Shown: piece after piece, positions 44,426-53,210 of the stretch
Numbering within the stretch: the stretch's first letter is position 1
How the letters are laid out: every line of letters starts with the position of its first letter
Source: Actinocorallia populi
GTDB lineage: Bacteria; Actinomycetota; Actinomycetes; Streptosporangiales; Streptosporangiaceae
DNA length: 64,000 nucleotides
Assembly (NCBI RefSeq): GCF_002995495.1
Contig: NZ_PVZV01000006.1
Coordinates: 372,001 to 436,000 of the forward strand
Reading direction: 5' to 3'
Notes under the pieces: model-generated
The model's input: only the letters and a program-made list of their open reading frames with translations
Told to the model about the DNA's origin: nothing
The model's database searches: none
Position numbers and translations under genes: made by a program

Positions 44426-45295
44426 TCATCGCCGCCTCTCCCCGATGGGGAGAAAGACGATGTCGAGGTCGAGGACCCGGTCCGGGTCGGCGTTGACGGC
44501 GATGCGGGTGATCTTCCCGTTGCCGATGGTGAACGTGAGGACGGCCTTCGGCCTGCCGCGGTGCGACCAGACGGCCGCCGGTGCGCCGTCGACCAGGGCG
44601 AGCCGGGCGGCCTGGGCCCGTCCGGCGAAGAAGGCCGCCACCGCGTGGGCGCCGCGGATCTCGCCGGTCGCGGCGTCCGGGTCGAGCAGCTCGAGCAGGG
44701 AGGCGAAGTCCCCGCTCCGGGAGGCGGCGAGGAAGGCGGCGACGATCTCCCGATCAGCCGATCTCGCGGCGTCGGACGCCTCGGCCGCTCCCCGCACCCG
44801 GCGCCGGGCACGGCTGGCGAGCTGCCGGGCCGCGGTCGGGGAACGTCCGATGACGGCGCCGATCTCGCCGAACGGCACGGCGAAGACGTCGTGCAGGACG
44901 AACGCGAGCCGTTCGGCGGGGGTCAGCGTGTCCAGCACCACCGTCAGCGCGGTGCCGATCGCGTCGGCCAGCAGCGCCTCGTCCTCGGGTCCGGCCCCTC
45001 CGGCCGGGTGGACGCCCGCGTGCGGCACGGCCGGCTCGGGCGGCAGCGCCCCGGCCGGGTCCTCACGGCGGGCCCGGCGCGCCTCGAGCATGTTCAGGCA
45101 GACCCGGGCGACGACCGTGGTCAGCCATCCGGCCGGGTTCTCCACCCGTCCCGTGTCGGCGCGGCCGGCGCGCAGCCAGGCCTCCTGCACCGCGTCCTCG
45201 GCCTCCCCGGGCGAGCCGAGCATCCGGTAGGCCACCGCGCGCAGGCGGTCCTGGTGCTCGGTGAACCGCTCGCTCAGCCAATCCTGCTCGACCAT
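44426..45295 (-). CDS. ECF41-type sigma factor (SigJ-like) with SnoaL-like C-terminal domain
   Basis: A 289-residue sigma factor: region 2 (HQDRLRAVAYRMLGSPGEAEDAVQEAWLRAG), region 4 (LTPAERLAFVLHDVFAVPFGEIGAVIG, then RSPTAARQLASRARRRV), and a fused ~110-residue SnoaL-like regulatory domain ending DLDIVFLPIGERRR. ECF41 sigmas are held in check by this extension rather than a separate anti-sigma. A TGTCACA-N16-GGTC element starting 58 bases upstream fits autoregulation. The VOC gene is divergent and is a candidate target. Confidence 0.93.
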   Translation of the reverse strand: MVEQDWLSERFTEHQDRLRAVAYRMLGSPGEAEDAVQEAWLRAGRADTGRVENPAGWLTTVVARVCLNMLEARRARREDPAGALPPEPAVPHAGVHPAGGAGPEDEALLADAIGTALTVVLDTLTPAERLAFVLHDVFAVPFGEIGAVIGRSPTAARQLASRARRRVRGAAEASDAARSADREIVAAFLAASRSGDFASLLELLDPDAATGEIRGAHAVAAFFAGRAQAARLALVDGAPAAVWSHRGRPKAVLTFTIGNGKITRIAVNADPDRVLDLDIVFLPIGERRR

Positions 45296-45332
45296 CCGTC
45301 ACATTCCTCCGTCCGGGCCTGTCATACCGATT

Positions 45333-45359
45333 GACCGGCGGAACCACGCCGATGTGACA
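45333..45359 (-). promoter_or_regulatory. ECF41-type promoter of the first sigma gene
   Basis: On the reverse strand the sequence reads TGTCACA, 16 bases, GGTC, about 38 bases before the sigma start. The ECF41 consensus is TGTCACA about 15-16 bases from CGTC, so the -10 half deviates at one position. Confidence 0.5.
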
Positions 45360-45422
45360 TCCGGGCCCGGACGGCCGGGCCCGGATCCGGCGGCACCCAC
45401 CTCGAACACAAGGGAACAAGGC

Positions 45423-45836
45423 ATGAAAGCGCACGTGAGCTCGATCCTGCTCGGCGTCCGGGACCTGGACCGGGCCAAGCGGTTCTACACCGAGGGCCTC
45501 GGCTGGAAGATCAAGAACGACTGGGGCGTCTCGGTGTTCTTCGAGTCCGACGGAGCCTCGCCCGTCGGCTTCTACGACCGCGAGGGCCTGGCCGCCCAGG
45601 TGGGCACCGGCCCCGAGGGCAGCGGTTTCGGCGGGCTGGTCCTGACCTACGTCGTCCGCGGCCAGGCGCGGGTCGACGAGATCGTCGCGGAGGCCGGCAA
45701 GGCCGGTGCCACGATCCTCAAGCCCGCAGGCACCCTGCCGTGGGGCGGCTACGGCGCCACCTTCGCCGACCCCGACGGCTACATCTGGAGCCTCGGCTAC
45801 AGCGACCGGGGCAAGGACCAGCCCTACGCGGAATGA
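45423..45836 (+). CDS. VOC-family (glyoxalase/bleomycin resistance-like) protein
   Basis: A 137-residue protein of two beta-alpha-beta-beta-beta units: KAHVSSILLGVRDLDRAKRF, then YTEGLGWKIKND, and the second half GATILKPAGTLPWGGYGATFADPDGYIWSLGY. The candidate metal ligands (His near the start; Glu in the C-terminal part) are only partly conserved, so it may be a binding protein rather than a glyoxalase. It is divergent from the ECF41 sigma; ECF41 clusters often include a target gene of this size, typically an oxidoreductase or carboxymuconolactone decarboxylase-like protein. The start has an AAGGG site. Confidence 0.88.
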   Translation: MKAHVSSILLGVRDLDRAKRFYTEGLGWKIKNDWGVSVFFESDGASPVGFYDREGLAAQVGTGPEGSGFGGLVLTYVVRGQARVDEIVAEAGKAGATILKPAGTLPWGGYGATFADPDGYIWSLGYSDRGKDQPYAE

Positions 45837-45952
45837 CCGCAGGGAAGACCATCGGCCGGGCCCTGCCGGGCCCGACCGGAACGGGCTGCCCCGCGGCGTG
45901 ACCGGCATCGCCGGACCACCGGGGTCTTCGCGGTGCCCGGCCCCGCGCCGTC

Positions 45953-46837
45953 TCAGCCGGCGTGGGGCCTGCTGAACTCCTCGATCAGCACGGGGTACTG
46001 CTCCCCGCCGTGCCCGGCGGCGATCGAGCGGTCGGCCATCGCCTTGATCAGCTTGGGGAGCTCGGCGTTGACGCCCACCGCCTCGCTCTCCTCGACCAGG
46101 TGGGCCATCGCCCGCGCGTCGGTCTCCAGTGCGGACACCTCGGCGGGGAAGGAGCCGTTGTCGATCTGCTCGGCGTATCCGGGCAGCCATTCGGCCACGC
46201 CGGCGGCGATCTGCCGGGCGAACGGCGCGTACGCGGCGGCGTCGACACCGGCGGTCTTGAGCAGGGCGGTGCCCTGGAGCCAGGCGTTCAGGACGCTCCA
46301 CATCATGGCCAGGCCGGCCACGTCGTACAGGGACGCCAGCCCGTGGTCGGCGCCGAGGTAGGTGACGGTGCCGAGCACGCCGAGCGTCGACCTGTGCGCC
46401 TCGAAGTCGGCCTGCGGGCCGCTGTGCAGGATGACCGCCTCGGCGGTCCCGATCGCGGGAGGGACGGCCATGATGGCGCCGTCCAGGTAGCGGGCGCCGT
46501 GCTGCTCGGCCCACCGGGCGGTGTCCCGGGCCTGTGCCGAGTCGCCCGAGGTCAGGTTGATCAGGGTCGTGCCGGCCAGTTCGCCGCCGTTCGCGTCGAG
46601 CAGCTCGCGTACGGCCCGGTAGTCGGTGACGCAGAGGATCGTCAGGGGGCTCGCCTTGAGCGCGTCGCCGGCCGTCGGGGCCGCCAGGGCGCCCGCGGCC
46701 ACCAGCCGGTCGGCCTTGGCGGCCGTACGGTTCCACACGGTCGTGGGGTGCCCGGCCTTCAGGAAGGCCTCGGCGAGCGCCCGGCCCATCAGTCCGAGTC
46801 CGATGATCGTCACAGGTGTAGCGGTGTCGTGGTTCAT
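45953..46837 (-). CDS. 6-phosphogluconate-dehydrogenase-like NAD(P)-dependent oxidoreductase (imine-reductase type)
   Basis: A 294-residue enzyme with an N-terminal Rossmann fold (TPVTIIGLGLMGRALAEAFL), ALKASPLTILCVTDYRAVREL, then GTTLINLTSGDSAQARDTARWAEQ, and a C-terminal helical dimerisation domain. The usual catalytic Lys of beta-hydroxyacid dehydrogenases is not present (SLYDVAGLAMMWSVLNA replaces the GAKxx segment), which favours the imine-reductase-like group. It would reduce an imine or keto compound with NADPH. It is divergent from a MerR gene with a shared operator. The ATG at 46837 (MNHDTATP) is chosen; another at 46858 would start inside the operator. Confidence 0.88.
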   Translation of the reverse strand: MNHDTATPVTIIGLGLMGRALAEAFLKAGHPTTVWNRTAAKADRLVAAGALAAPTAGDALKASPLTILCVTDYRAVRELLDANGGELAGTTLINLTSGDSAQARDTARWAEQHGARYLDGAIMAVPPAIGTAEAVILHSGPQADFEAHRSTLGVLGTVTYLGADHGLASLYDVAGLAMMWSVLNAWLQGTALLKTAGVDAAAYAPFARQIAAGVAEWLPGYAEQIDNGSFPAEVSALETDARAMAHLVEESEAVGVNAELPKLIKAMADRSIAAGHGGEQYPVLIEEFSRPHAG

Positions 46838-46853
46838 GGCACCATCGTCAACG

Positions 46854-46869
46854 TTCATACCGGTATGAA
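46854..46869. promoter_or_regulatory. MerR operator between the oxidoreductase and MerR genes
   Basis: TTCATACCGGTATGAA is a perfect 16-base palindrome, with TTGACC next to it on the oxidoreductase strand as a -35 box. A 19-base spacer then reaches a weak TGACGA box. Long spacers of this kind are what MerR-type activators untwist. Confidence 0.75.
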
Positions 46870-46886
46870 GGTCAAGTGAGGTTGCG

Positions 46887-47294
46887 ATGCGGATCGGGGA
46901 ATTGAGCCGCCGGACGGGCGTCAACGCCCACCAGCTGCGCTACTACGAGGCGCAGGGCCTGCTGGAGGCCGACCGCGGCACGAACGGTTACCGCGAGTAC
47001 GGCGAGGACGCCGTGCTGCGGGTGAGGCAGATCCGGCACCTGCTCGGCGCCGGCCTGTCCTCCGAGGACATCGCGTACCTGCTGCCCTGCGCGATCGGAG
47101 AGGCTCCGGAGCTGCTCGGGTGTCCTGAACTGCTGGCCGCGATGCGTTCACGGCTGCAGCGGCTGGACGATCAGATGGACAGGCTCGCCGAGTCCCGCAG
47201 AGCCCTCGCCGAATACATCGACGCGGCCGATCGCATGAGCGGTGAGAACTACCCGCCCTTCGACGGTGCCGGCCAGGAGCCCGTCCCCGCCTGA
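46887..47294 (+). CDS. MerR-family transcriptional regulator
   Basis: A 135-residue regulator with N-terminal winged HTH (MRIGELSRRTGVNAHQLRYYEAQGLLEADR) and a coiled dimerisation helix (LLAAMRSRLQRLDDQMDRLAES). There are two Cys (LLPCAIGE and LLGCPEL), which could sense electrophiles or metals. It is divergent from the imine-reductase-type gene and the palindrome lies between. It probably activates that gene in response to a reactive carbonyl or aromatic compound. Confidence 0.92.
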   Translation: MRIGELSRRTGVNAHQLRYYEAQGLLEADRGTNGYREYGEDAVLRVRQIRHLLGAGLSSEDIAYLLPCAIGEAPELLGCPELLAAMRSRLQRLDDQMDRLAESRRALAEYIDAADRMSGENYPPFDGAGQEPVPA

Positions 47295-47376
47295 CCGGCG
47301 CCCCGCCCGGTGGGGAGCGCGGAGGCCGGAGCAGCGTGCGGCGGCCTCCGCAGGTGCGCGGGCGCAGGGGTTGCGG

Positions 47377-48429
47377 TCAGACGGCTTGCCGTGACCAGGC
47401 GCGGTGGAGCAGGGCGGTCAGGTCGGTGCGGGTGACGGGACGCGGGTTGGAATAGGGGCGGGCCAGGACCTCCGCGGCGACGCGCGGGAGGTCCGATTCG
47501 CGGACGCCGAGCCGGCGGAGGTCCCGGGGGGCGCCCAGGGCGTCGGCGAGGGCGCCCAGGGCGCGGGCCGGGTCGGCGGCGCCGAGCGCTCGGGCGAGCG
47601 CGTGGCGGGCGGCGGGGGCGGACGGCAGGTTGAAGGCGGCCACGTGCGGGAGCACGACCGCGTGCGTCTCGGCATGGGGGAGGTCGAGCATGCCGCCCAG
47701 CGTGTGGCACAGCTTGTGGTGCAGGCCCATCGTGGTCGCGCCGAGGCAGGCGCCGGACAGCCACGCGCCCTGGAGCGCCGTGGTGCGGGCGGCGAGATCC
47801 GCGGGGGTCTCCAGAAGGCGCGGCAGGGCGGTCGCGAGGTCGCGCACGCCCTGCTCGGCCATCGCGGCGACGACGGGCGATCCGTCGGGCGCGTAGAGCG
47901 CCTCGACGGCGTGGGCCATGGCGTTGAGTCCGCTCGTCATCGACATCTGTACGGGGAGCGCCACGGTGAGCTCGGGGTCGTACAGGACGGTCCGCGGCAG
48001 GACCTCGCGGTCTCGGCCGGTCTGCTTGCGGGCGTTGTCGGTGATGCCCCAGATGGGGGTCATCTCGGAACCGGCGTAGGTCGTCGGCACCGCCAGGGTC
48101 GCGCGCCCGCTCCGCAGGGCGAGGGCCTTGGCGAGCCCGACGGTCGAGCCGCCGCCGATCGCCACGTAGCCGTCGGCGTCCACCCGGGCGGCCCGGTCGA
48201 GGGCGTCCGCCACGGTCGTCGCCGGGACGTGCATGCGGGCACCGGTGAACACGCCGGCGGCGAGGTCCCCCAGGAGGGACGCCGCCCGCTCGGCGAGGTC
48301 GCGTTGCCCGGGAGTGCTCAGCACCAGGGCCCGCCGCACGCCGAGGCGCGCGGTCTCGGCGGGCAGCGCCGACAACTTTCCGGGGCCGAAGACGACCCGC
48401 ATGGGAAGGGCTTCGTAGGTGAAGGACAT
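47377..48429 (-). CDS. Maleylacetate reductase
   Basis: A 350-residue iron-containing alcohol-dehydrogenase-like enzyme: MSFTYEALPMRVVFGPGKL, the nucleotide site GGGSTVGLAKAL, VPTTYAGSEMTPIWGITDN and the metal-binding His region GLHHKLCHTLGGMLDLPHAETHAVVLPH. It reduces maleylacetate to 3-oxoadipate with NAD(P)H, the step after hydroxyquinol ring cleavage by the preceding gene. The ATG is used; a GTG at 48435 (GTGATC) would overlap the dioxygenase stop by 4 bases (GTGA) and is equally plausible, in which case every junction in the operon is an overlap. It is the last gene of the operon; a convergent MerR gene ends 82 bases away. Confidence 0.93.
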   Translation of the reverse strand: MSFTYEALPMRVVFGPGKLSALPAETARLGVRRALVLSTPGQRDLAERAASLLGDLAAGVFTGARMHVPATTVADALDRAARVDADGYVAIGGGSTVGLAKALALRSGRATLAVPTTYAGSEMTPIWGITDNARKQTGRDREVLPRTVLYDPELTVALPVQMSMTSGLNAMAHAVEALYAPDGSPVVAAMAEQGVRDLATALPRLLETPADLAARTTALQGAWLSGACLGATTMGLHHKLCHTLGGMLDLPHAETHAVVLPHVAAFNLPSAPAARHALARALGAADPARALGALADALGAPRDLRRLGVRESDLPRVAAEVLARPYSNPRPVTRTDLTALLHRAWSRQAV

Positions 48430-48431
48430 GA

Positions 48432-49298
48432 TCACGCGTCTTCCCTGGTGAGCCGGACGGGGAAGTCGGCGTGCCGGAAGGGCGAGGGCACGCCGTGACG
48501 CCGGGCCTCGTCCGGGTCGGCGACCTCGGTGAACTCGACGATGAGACCGCTCTTGACGGCGAACACCGCGTCACCGTCGATGTAGGGGCTGTCGGCCACG
48601 AACAGGTGCGTGGTCAGCGGGCGCATGCCGGGGGCCTCGGCGATGAGGTGGATGTGCGCCGGCCGGTAGGGGTGGCGCCGGGCGGCCTGGAGCAGTCCGC
48701 CGACGGGGCCGTCGGTGGGGATCGGGTAGTGGCTGGGCACGACGGTCCGGAACCGGAAGCGGCCGTGCTCGTCTGCGGTGAAGAGGCCTCGGCCGTTCCC
48801 GGGCGGCTGCTCGTCCGGCCGCTGCACGTCGTAGAAGCCGTGCTCGTCGCACTGCCACACGTCGAGTGAGGCGCCGGGCACGGGGGCGCCGGTCTCGTCG
48901 GTGACGCGGCCGGTCACCACGCACGGCGTCCCGGTCCCGATGAGGTCGATCGTGTCGCCGAGCGCGCGGCGGGGTGATTCGGTCATGTGGAACGGGCCGA
49001 GGACGGTGCCCTGGGTGCCGCGCGGATCGGTGTTGATCGTCTCGACCAGGGTGGAGATTCCGAGTACGTCGGACAGCAGCACGAACTCCTGCCGGGTCGG
49101 GGTGCAGGCGTGCCCGACGGCGGTGAGGAAGTCGACGGCCTGCTCCCACTCCCGCTGGGTCGGCCGCAGCTCCCGCACGAGGGCGTGCAGGTGGCGGGTC
49201 ACCGCCTGGAGCACCTGGCGGGTTCGCGCGTCGGGCGTGCCGTCGAAGCTGGCGGCGGCTTCTTCGACCACTCCCGTCTCGGTGGCGTCCATGCTCAT
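48432..49298 (-). CDS. Intradiol ring-cleavage dioxygenase, hydroxyquinol 1,2-dioxygenase type
   Basis: A 288-residue Fe(III) enzyme: an N-terminal helical dimerisation domain (REWEQAVDFLTAVGHACTPT), SLDVWQCDEHGFYDVQ with the first Tyr ligand, SHYPIPTDGPVG with the second, and the paired His ligands in YRPAHIHLIAEAPG. The substitution pattern and neighbouring maleylacetate reductase indicate hydroxyquinol (benzene-1,2,4-triol) as substrate, giving maleylacetate. It overlaps the hydrolase gene by ATGA. Confidence 0.93.
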   Translation of the reverse strand: MSMDATETGVVEEAAASFDGTPDARTRQVLQAVTRHLHALVRELRPTQREWEQAVDFLTAVGHACTPTRQEFVLLSDVLGISTLVETINTDPRGTQGTVLGPFHMTESPRRALGDTIDLIGTGTPCVVTGRVTDETGAPVPGASLDVWQCDEHGFYDVQRPDEQPPGNGRGLFTADEHGRFRFRTVVPSHYPIPTDGPVGGLLQAARRHPYRPAHIHLIAEAPGMRPLTTHLFVADSPYIDGDAVFAVKSGLIVEFTEVADPDEARRHGVPSPFRHADFPVRLTREDA

Positions 49299-50386
49299 GA
49301 TCGCTCTCCCATCTCGGCGAATCGGTCGGCGAACCAGTCCGCGACGTAGGCGGTGCGTTCGTCGGCGTGGTTGTAGAGGGTGTGCTCGCCGTCCTCCCAG
49401 ACGCGCAGTGTCGCATCGCCGTGGTCGGCGGCGTCGAGGAACGGGCGCTGCTCGTCGAGGGCGACGATCTGGTCGGCTCCGCCGTGGAGCACCAGGACCG
49501 GGCAGGAGATCCGGTCTTCGGGCCGCAGCGCGATCCGGTCGAAGTTGCGCCGGACCGCCTCGGGGTCGGTGGTGCCGAGCATCGCGGCGGCCTGCTCGGC
49601 GAAGGCGCGGAACGCCAGCAGCCGCGGCCGTGCGGGGGCGCCGTTGACGCACACCGCGTTCACCCGCCGGTCGGACGCCGCGGTCGTCGCGGCGAACAGG
49701 CCGCCCATGCTGTTGCCCCACAGGCCGATGCCCGTGCCGAGGCCGGGACGCGCGGCCGCCTCGTCGACGAAGCCGCTGTAGGCGGCGCGCACATCGACGT
49801 CGAGGTGGATCCCGCCGGTCAGCCGGGGTTCCCCCTGTCCGGGGCCTTCGGCGAGCAGGGCGGCGATCCCCCGCCGGTTGAGGGCCTCGGCCTGGCGCGT
49901 GTAGGCCGCGCCCCAGCCGCTCTGCCCGCCGAATATCACGACGGTGCCGCGCGCCGGTCCGGCCGGCCGGACCAGCCAGCCGGTGAGGCGACCGCCTTCG
50001 AAGGGCGGCTCGATCCGCTCCCAGGCCGGAGTCGCCACCCGTCCCGCGCCGGCCGCGGCGTCGCTCATCCGCGCGTACAGCTCGCGTTTGCGGGCGTCGT
50101 CGAAGTTGAAGGCCATCTGCGCGAACAGGTAGCAGGCGATCGCGGCGCGGTAGGCCTCGCCGGAGGTGACGTGCCGTCCGTCGGCCTCGGCCGCCGCGGC
50201 CCGCTCGGTCTGGGCGTCGCCGAGCCGTTCGGCCGCGATGTCCCAGGGCACCCCCTCGCCGGTGAGCCTGCGCAGCGCGAGCGCGTCGGCGTGGTCCATG
50301 CCGCAGTCCAGGAGCCTCGTCATCGGCATGGCACGCCAGAGGACGTCGGCTGGGGGGAGGCCGGCCGCCGGGTTCGCGTTCTTCAT
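49295..50386 (-). CDS. FrsA/DHPON-hydrolase-like alpha/beta hydrolase
   Basis: A 363-residue alpha/beta hydrolase with a ~130-residue helical N-terminal part (PPADVLWRAMPMTRLLDCGMDHADALALRR), nucleophile elbow GLWGNSMGG, the acid in VLVLHGGADQIV and the His in DGEHTLYNHADER. It resembles FrsA/DUF1100-type and 2,6-dihydroxypseudooxynicotine hydrolases, some of which cleave aryl ketone C-C bonds. In this operon it could release a dihydroxyaromatic such as resorcinol from an acyl side chain before hydroxylation. It overlaps both neighbours by ATGA. Confidence 0.85.
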   Translation of the reverse strand: MKNANPAAGLPPADVLWRAMPMTRLLDCGMDHADALALRRLTGEGVPWDIAAERLGDAQTERAAAAEADGRHVTSGEAYRAAIACYLFAQMAFNFDDARKRELYARMSDAAAGAGRVATPAWERIEPPFEGGRLTGWLVRPAGPARGTVVIFGGQSGWGAAYTRQAEALNRRGIAALLAEGPGQGEPRLTGGIHLDVDVRAAYSGFVDEAAARPGLGTGIGLWGNSMGGLFAATTAASDRRVNAVCVNGAPARPRLLAFRAFAEQAAAMLGTTDPEAVRRNFDRIALRPEDRISCPVLVLHGGADQIVALDEQRPFLDAADHGDATLRVWEDGEHTLYNHADERTAYVADWFADRFAEMGERS

Positions 50387-51972
50387 GCCGGGGTCCTTTC
50401 GGTGGTCCAGGCGAGCCGGTCGCGCAGCGCGTCGACGGCCGCCGGGAGTTCGGCGAGGGAGCCCGCCCAGAACAGGTGGAAGTCGGGTCGCCCGATGAAG
50501 GCCTGCACTCCCTCGGCGGCGAAGTAGGCGGCGTAGGCGCCCTCGACGTCCTCGACCGAGTCGGGGGCGCCGGGCGCGACCGTCGCGGTGACCGCGGGCA
50601 GGTCGGCGAGGAACGCGAGCTGCCCGGGGGAGAGGAGGCTGCGCACGTCGGCGGAGGCCACGACGCTGAACCCTGCGCCGACGACGTCGTCGAAGAGCCC
50701 TTCGGCCGCACCGCGCCGCACGACGCCCTGGGGGGTGAGCGTGCCGGCCTGCGGCGACGGAACGCCGTCGGCGGTCCGGTGCACCACCCCGTCCGTCAGC
50801 GTGGGAAACGGCGGCGGCGGCGCGGCCTGTCCGGAACGGAAGGCGGCGTCGCGTGCGGCGGCCTCCCGCGGGTCGTGGGTGTTGGCGACCTTGCCCAGCG
50901 CCGACGAGATCTCGGTGATCGCGGTCGCGTGCGGGCGGCGTTCGGCCTCGTAGGTGTCCAGGAGCGCGTCGCCGGCCCTGCCGCGCAGGACGAGGTCGAG
51001 CTTCCAGGCCAGCGTGATGCCGTCGCGCATGCCGGAGCAGGCGCCCTGGCCCATGTACGGCGGGGTGGTGTGGGCGGCGTCTCCGGCCAGGAAGACGCGG
51101 CCGCGGCGCCACGACTCGGCGATCCGTCCTTCGAAGGTGTAGACGACCTGGCGCAGGATCCTGACGTCGTCGGGGCCCAGTCCGTGGGTTCGGCCGAGCC
51201 ACTTCCAGGCGAACGCGGGGTCCTCGTAGTCGTGCTGGTCCTCGCCGTCGAGCACGGCGAGTTCGAACCGCTGGCGGCTCCTGCCGATCGGCATGTGCAT
51301 GTGGCCGCGTTCGGGGTCGCAGTACTGGGTCGTGCGGGCGAACCGCTCGGGCAGCGGCCGCAGCCGTTCGGTGTCGATGTTGAGCCAGCGGTCGGCCACC
51401 CCGTTGTCGCTGCGCCCGATGCCGAGGGAGGCGCGTACGAAGCTGTTCGCGCCGTCCGCTCCGACCAGGTACTTCGCGGTGACGGTGCGTTCCTCTGCCG
51501 CGTGCGACCACTGGCCGGTGCGGGACTGCGTCCAGGGGCGGACGGTCACCTCGACCCGGTCGCCGTCCGGCTGGACCCGCACGACGGACCGGCCCTGGTG
51601 GACCTCGACGTTGCCGGTGGCCCGCACGTGCGCGTCGATGGCGTCCTCGATGTCGGGCTGGTACATGGAGATGTGGGCGGGATGGCCCGCGGAGGAGCCG
51701 CTCCAGTCGAGTTCGAGCAGCTGCTCGCCCGCGCCGTTGAGGTAGCGGTAGTCCGACACCGGGAGGGCGTCCCGCATGGCGTGCTCCAAATCGCCCGCCG
51801 ACTGGATGATCCGCGCCGTCTCGCCGTCGATGTGCGTCAGCCGCGGCAGGCCGTACAGGCTGGGCCAGCGCTCGAACACCACGACGCGGTGCCCCCGCTT
51901 GCCCAGGGCCGACGCCAGGACGAGGCCGGTCGGTCCGTAACCGACGATCGCGACGTCGTACTCGTTGTTCAT
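50383..51972 (-). CDS. FAD-dependent aromatic hydroxylase (MhpA/PHBH-like)
   Basis: A 529-residue flavoprotein monooxygenase: the dinucleotide fold DVAIVGYGPTGLVLASALGKRGH, then VVVFERWP; the DG motif KYLVGADGANSFVRASLG; and the second FAD motif GRVFLAGDAAHTTPPYMGQG, then ACSGMRDGITLAWKL. It would hydroxylate a phenolic ring ortho to an OH with NAD(P)H and O2, for example resorcinol to hydroxyquinol. It is first in the four-gene operon, which is transcribed away from an AraC regulator on the same strand 132 bases upstream. Confidence 0.93.
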   Translation of the reverse strand: MNNEYDVAIVGYGPTGLVLASALGKRGHRVVVFERWPSLYGLPRLTHIDGETARIIQSAGDLEHAMRDALPVSDYRYLNGAGEQLLELDWSGSSAGHPAHISMYQPDIEDAIDAHVRATGNVEVHQGRSVVRVQPDGDRVEVTVRPWTQSRTGQWSHAAEERTVTAKYLVGADGANSFVRASLGIGRSDNGVADRWLNIDTERLRPLPERFARTTQYCDPERGHMHMPIGRSRQRFELAVLDGEDQHDYEDPAFAWKWLGRTHGLGPDDVRILRQVVYTFEGRIAESWRRGRVFLAGDAAHTTPPYMGQGACSGMRDGITLAWKLDLVLRGRAGDALLDTYEAERRPHATAITEISSALGKVANTHDPREAAARDAAFRSGQAAPPPPFPTLTDGVVHRTADGVPSPQAGTLTPQGVVRRGAAEGLFDDVVGAGFSVVASADVRSLLSPGQLAFLADLPAVTATVAPGAPDSVEDVEGAYAAYFAAEGVQAFIGRPDFHLFWAGSLAELPAAVDALRDRLAWTTERTPA

Positions 51973-52104
51973 GGTCTCTCCCGTTCGAAGGAGCCTGCGC
52001 TCCTGATGACGGGATCGACGCTAGGCAACATCACCGTTTCGTCCGATCCGGTACCCGACAGGGTGATCCGGGGCACGCCACGGGTTGTGCCGGCGGTCAC
52101 ATGA

Positions 52105-53082
52105 TCAGGACCGGAGGGTCTCCGACGGCGGGACGCCGTAGTGCTCGCGGTAGCTTCCCGCGAAGCGCGGCACGTGGGTGAAACCCCAGCGCAGCGCGAT
52201 GTCGGCCACCGTCGCGCCGCCGGGCCGCGCCGCCTGCAGGTCCCGATGGGCGCGTTCCAGGCGCGTCCTGAGCAGGAACTCCCTGGGGCTGACGCCCGTG
52301 TGCTCCTTGAAGTACCGCTGGAGGGAGCGCTGCGAGACCCCCGTCTTCGCGGCCAGCCGTTCGACGGTGTGCTCCTTCTCGGGGCTCGCCTCGATCAGGT
52401 CGATGGCGCGCTTGAGCGGGCCCGGCCGGCTGGGGCCGATCCGCCGCGCCGCGAGCTGCTCGGAGTAGTCGTGCGGTTGCGCCAGGAGCAGCCCGGTCAT
52501 GAGGAAACGCGCCCACGGGCTGTGCTCTCCCATCATCGCCAGCCCGCCGGAGCCCTCCAGGTCGCGCACCAGCAGCCGCACGGCCCGCGCCCACGAGGCG
52601 GCCGCGGGAACGGTCAGGTCCATGGCGGGACGGAACCCGATGGGCCCGGGGACCGTCCGCTCGAGGAGCTCCTCCAGATGGCGCTCCAGGGCGTGCCGTT
52701 CGATGCGCACGTGGAGCTGGCGGTAGCCGTCGCTGAGCCGCATCTTCGCCAGCATGCGCGGCGAGATGATCCCCGCGGTCCGCTCCGCGACCAGGACGTC
52801 GGCGTCACCGGCGCTCAGCAGGTTGCGTCCCGCCAGCGCCAGATTCACGTCGTAGTACGACACCTGCTCGGTGAGCTCCGCCCCGAGCGCGCCTCCCGTG
52901 CTGCTCCCGTACACCAGGGTGACGGGCCCCAGCGACACCGCGGCCAGATCGGACCTGACGTCGCCGCGGTCCGCGGGTACCAGGCGGTGCGGGGTCAAGA
53001 ACGCCGAAACCCCGGCGCAGAACTCCTCGACGCCCGCCGATCGCAAGATCGTGTGCCGCTCCAGCACCCCGAATCGCGACAT
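52105..53082 (-). CDS. AraC-family transcriptional regulator
   Basis: A 325-residue regulator with an N-terminal AraC-binding-domain-2-like half and a C-terminal double HTH (ERLAAKTGVSQRSLQRYFKEHTGVSPREFL, then TVADIALRWGFTHVPRFAGSYRE). The ATG is preceded by GAGGTGG. It lies directly upstream of the hydroxyquinol operon on the same strand. A short hairpin (AGGAGC...GCTCCT) stands in the gap. It probably activates the operon in response to the aromatic substrate, as AraC/NphR-type regulators do. Confidence 0.9.
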   Translation of the reverse strand: MSRFGVLERHTILRSAGVEEFCAGVSAFLTPHRLVPADRGDVRSDLAAVSLGPVTLVYGSSTGGALGAELTEQVSYYDVNLALAGRNLLSAGDADVLVAERTAGIISPRMLAKMRLSDGYRQLHVRIERHALERHLEELLERTVPGPIGFRPAMDLTVPAAASWARAVRLLVRDLEGSGGLAMMGEHSPWARFLMTGLLLAQPHDYSEQLAARRIGPSRPGPLKRAIDLIEASPEKEHTVERLAAKTGVSQRSLQRYFKEHTGVSPREFLLRTRLERAHRDLQAARPGGATVADIALRWGFTHVPRFAGSYREHYGVPPSETLRS

Positions 53083-53210
53083 CCCCACCTCGCAACCATG
53101 GAATCGGCCCTGTCGCTTCGCACCGAATGCTACCCGCGCCCTGTGGCGAAGCGTGCTCGTCCGCATCGAGAATCCGGTTCTCGATGTGCGGCCCGACGGT
53201 GCGGCCCGGC

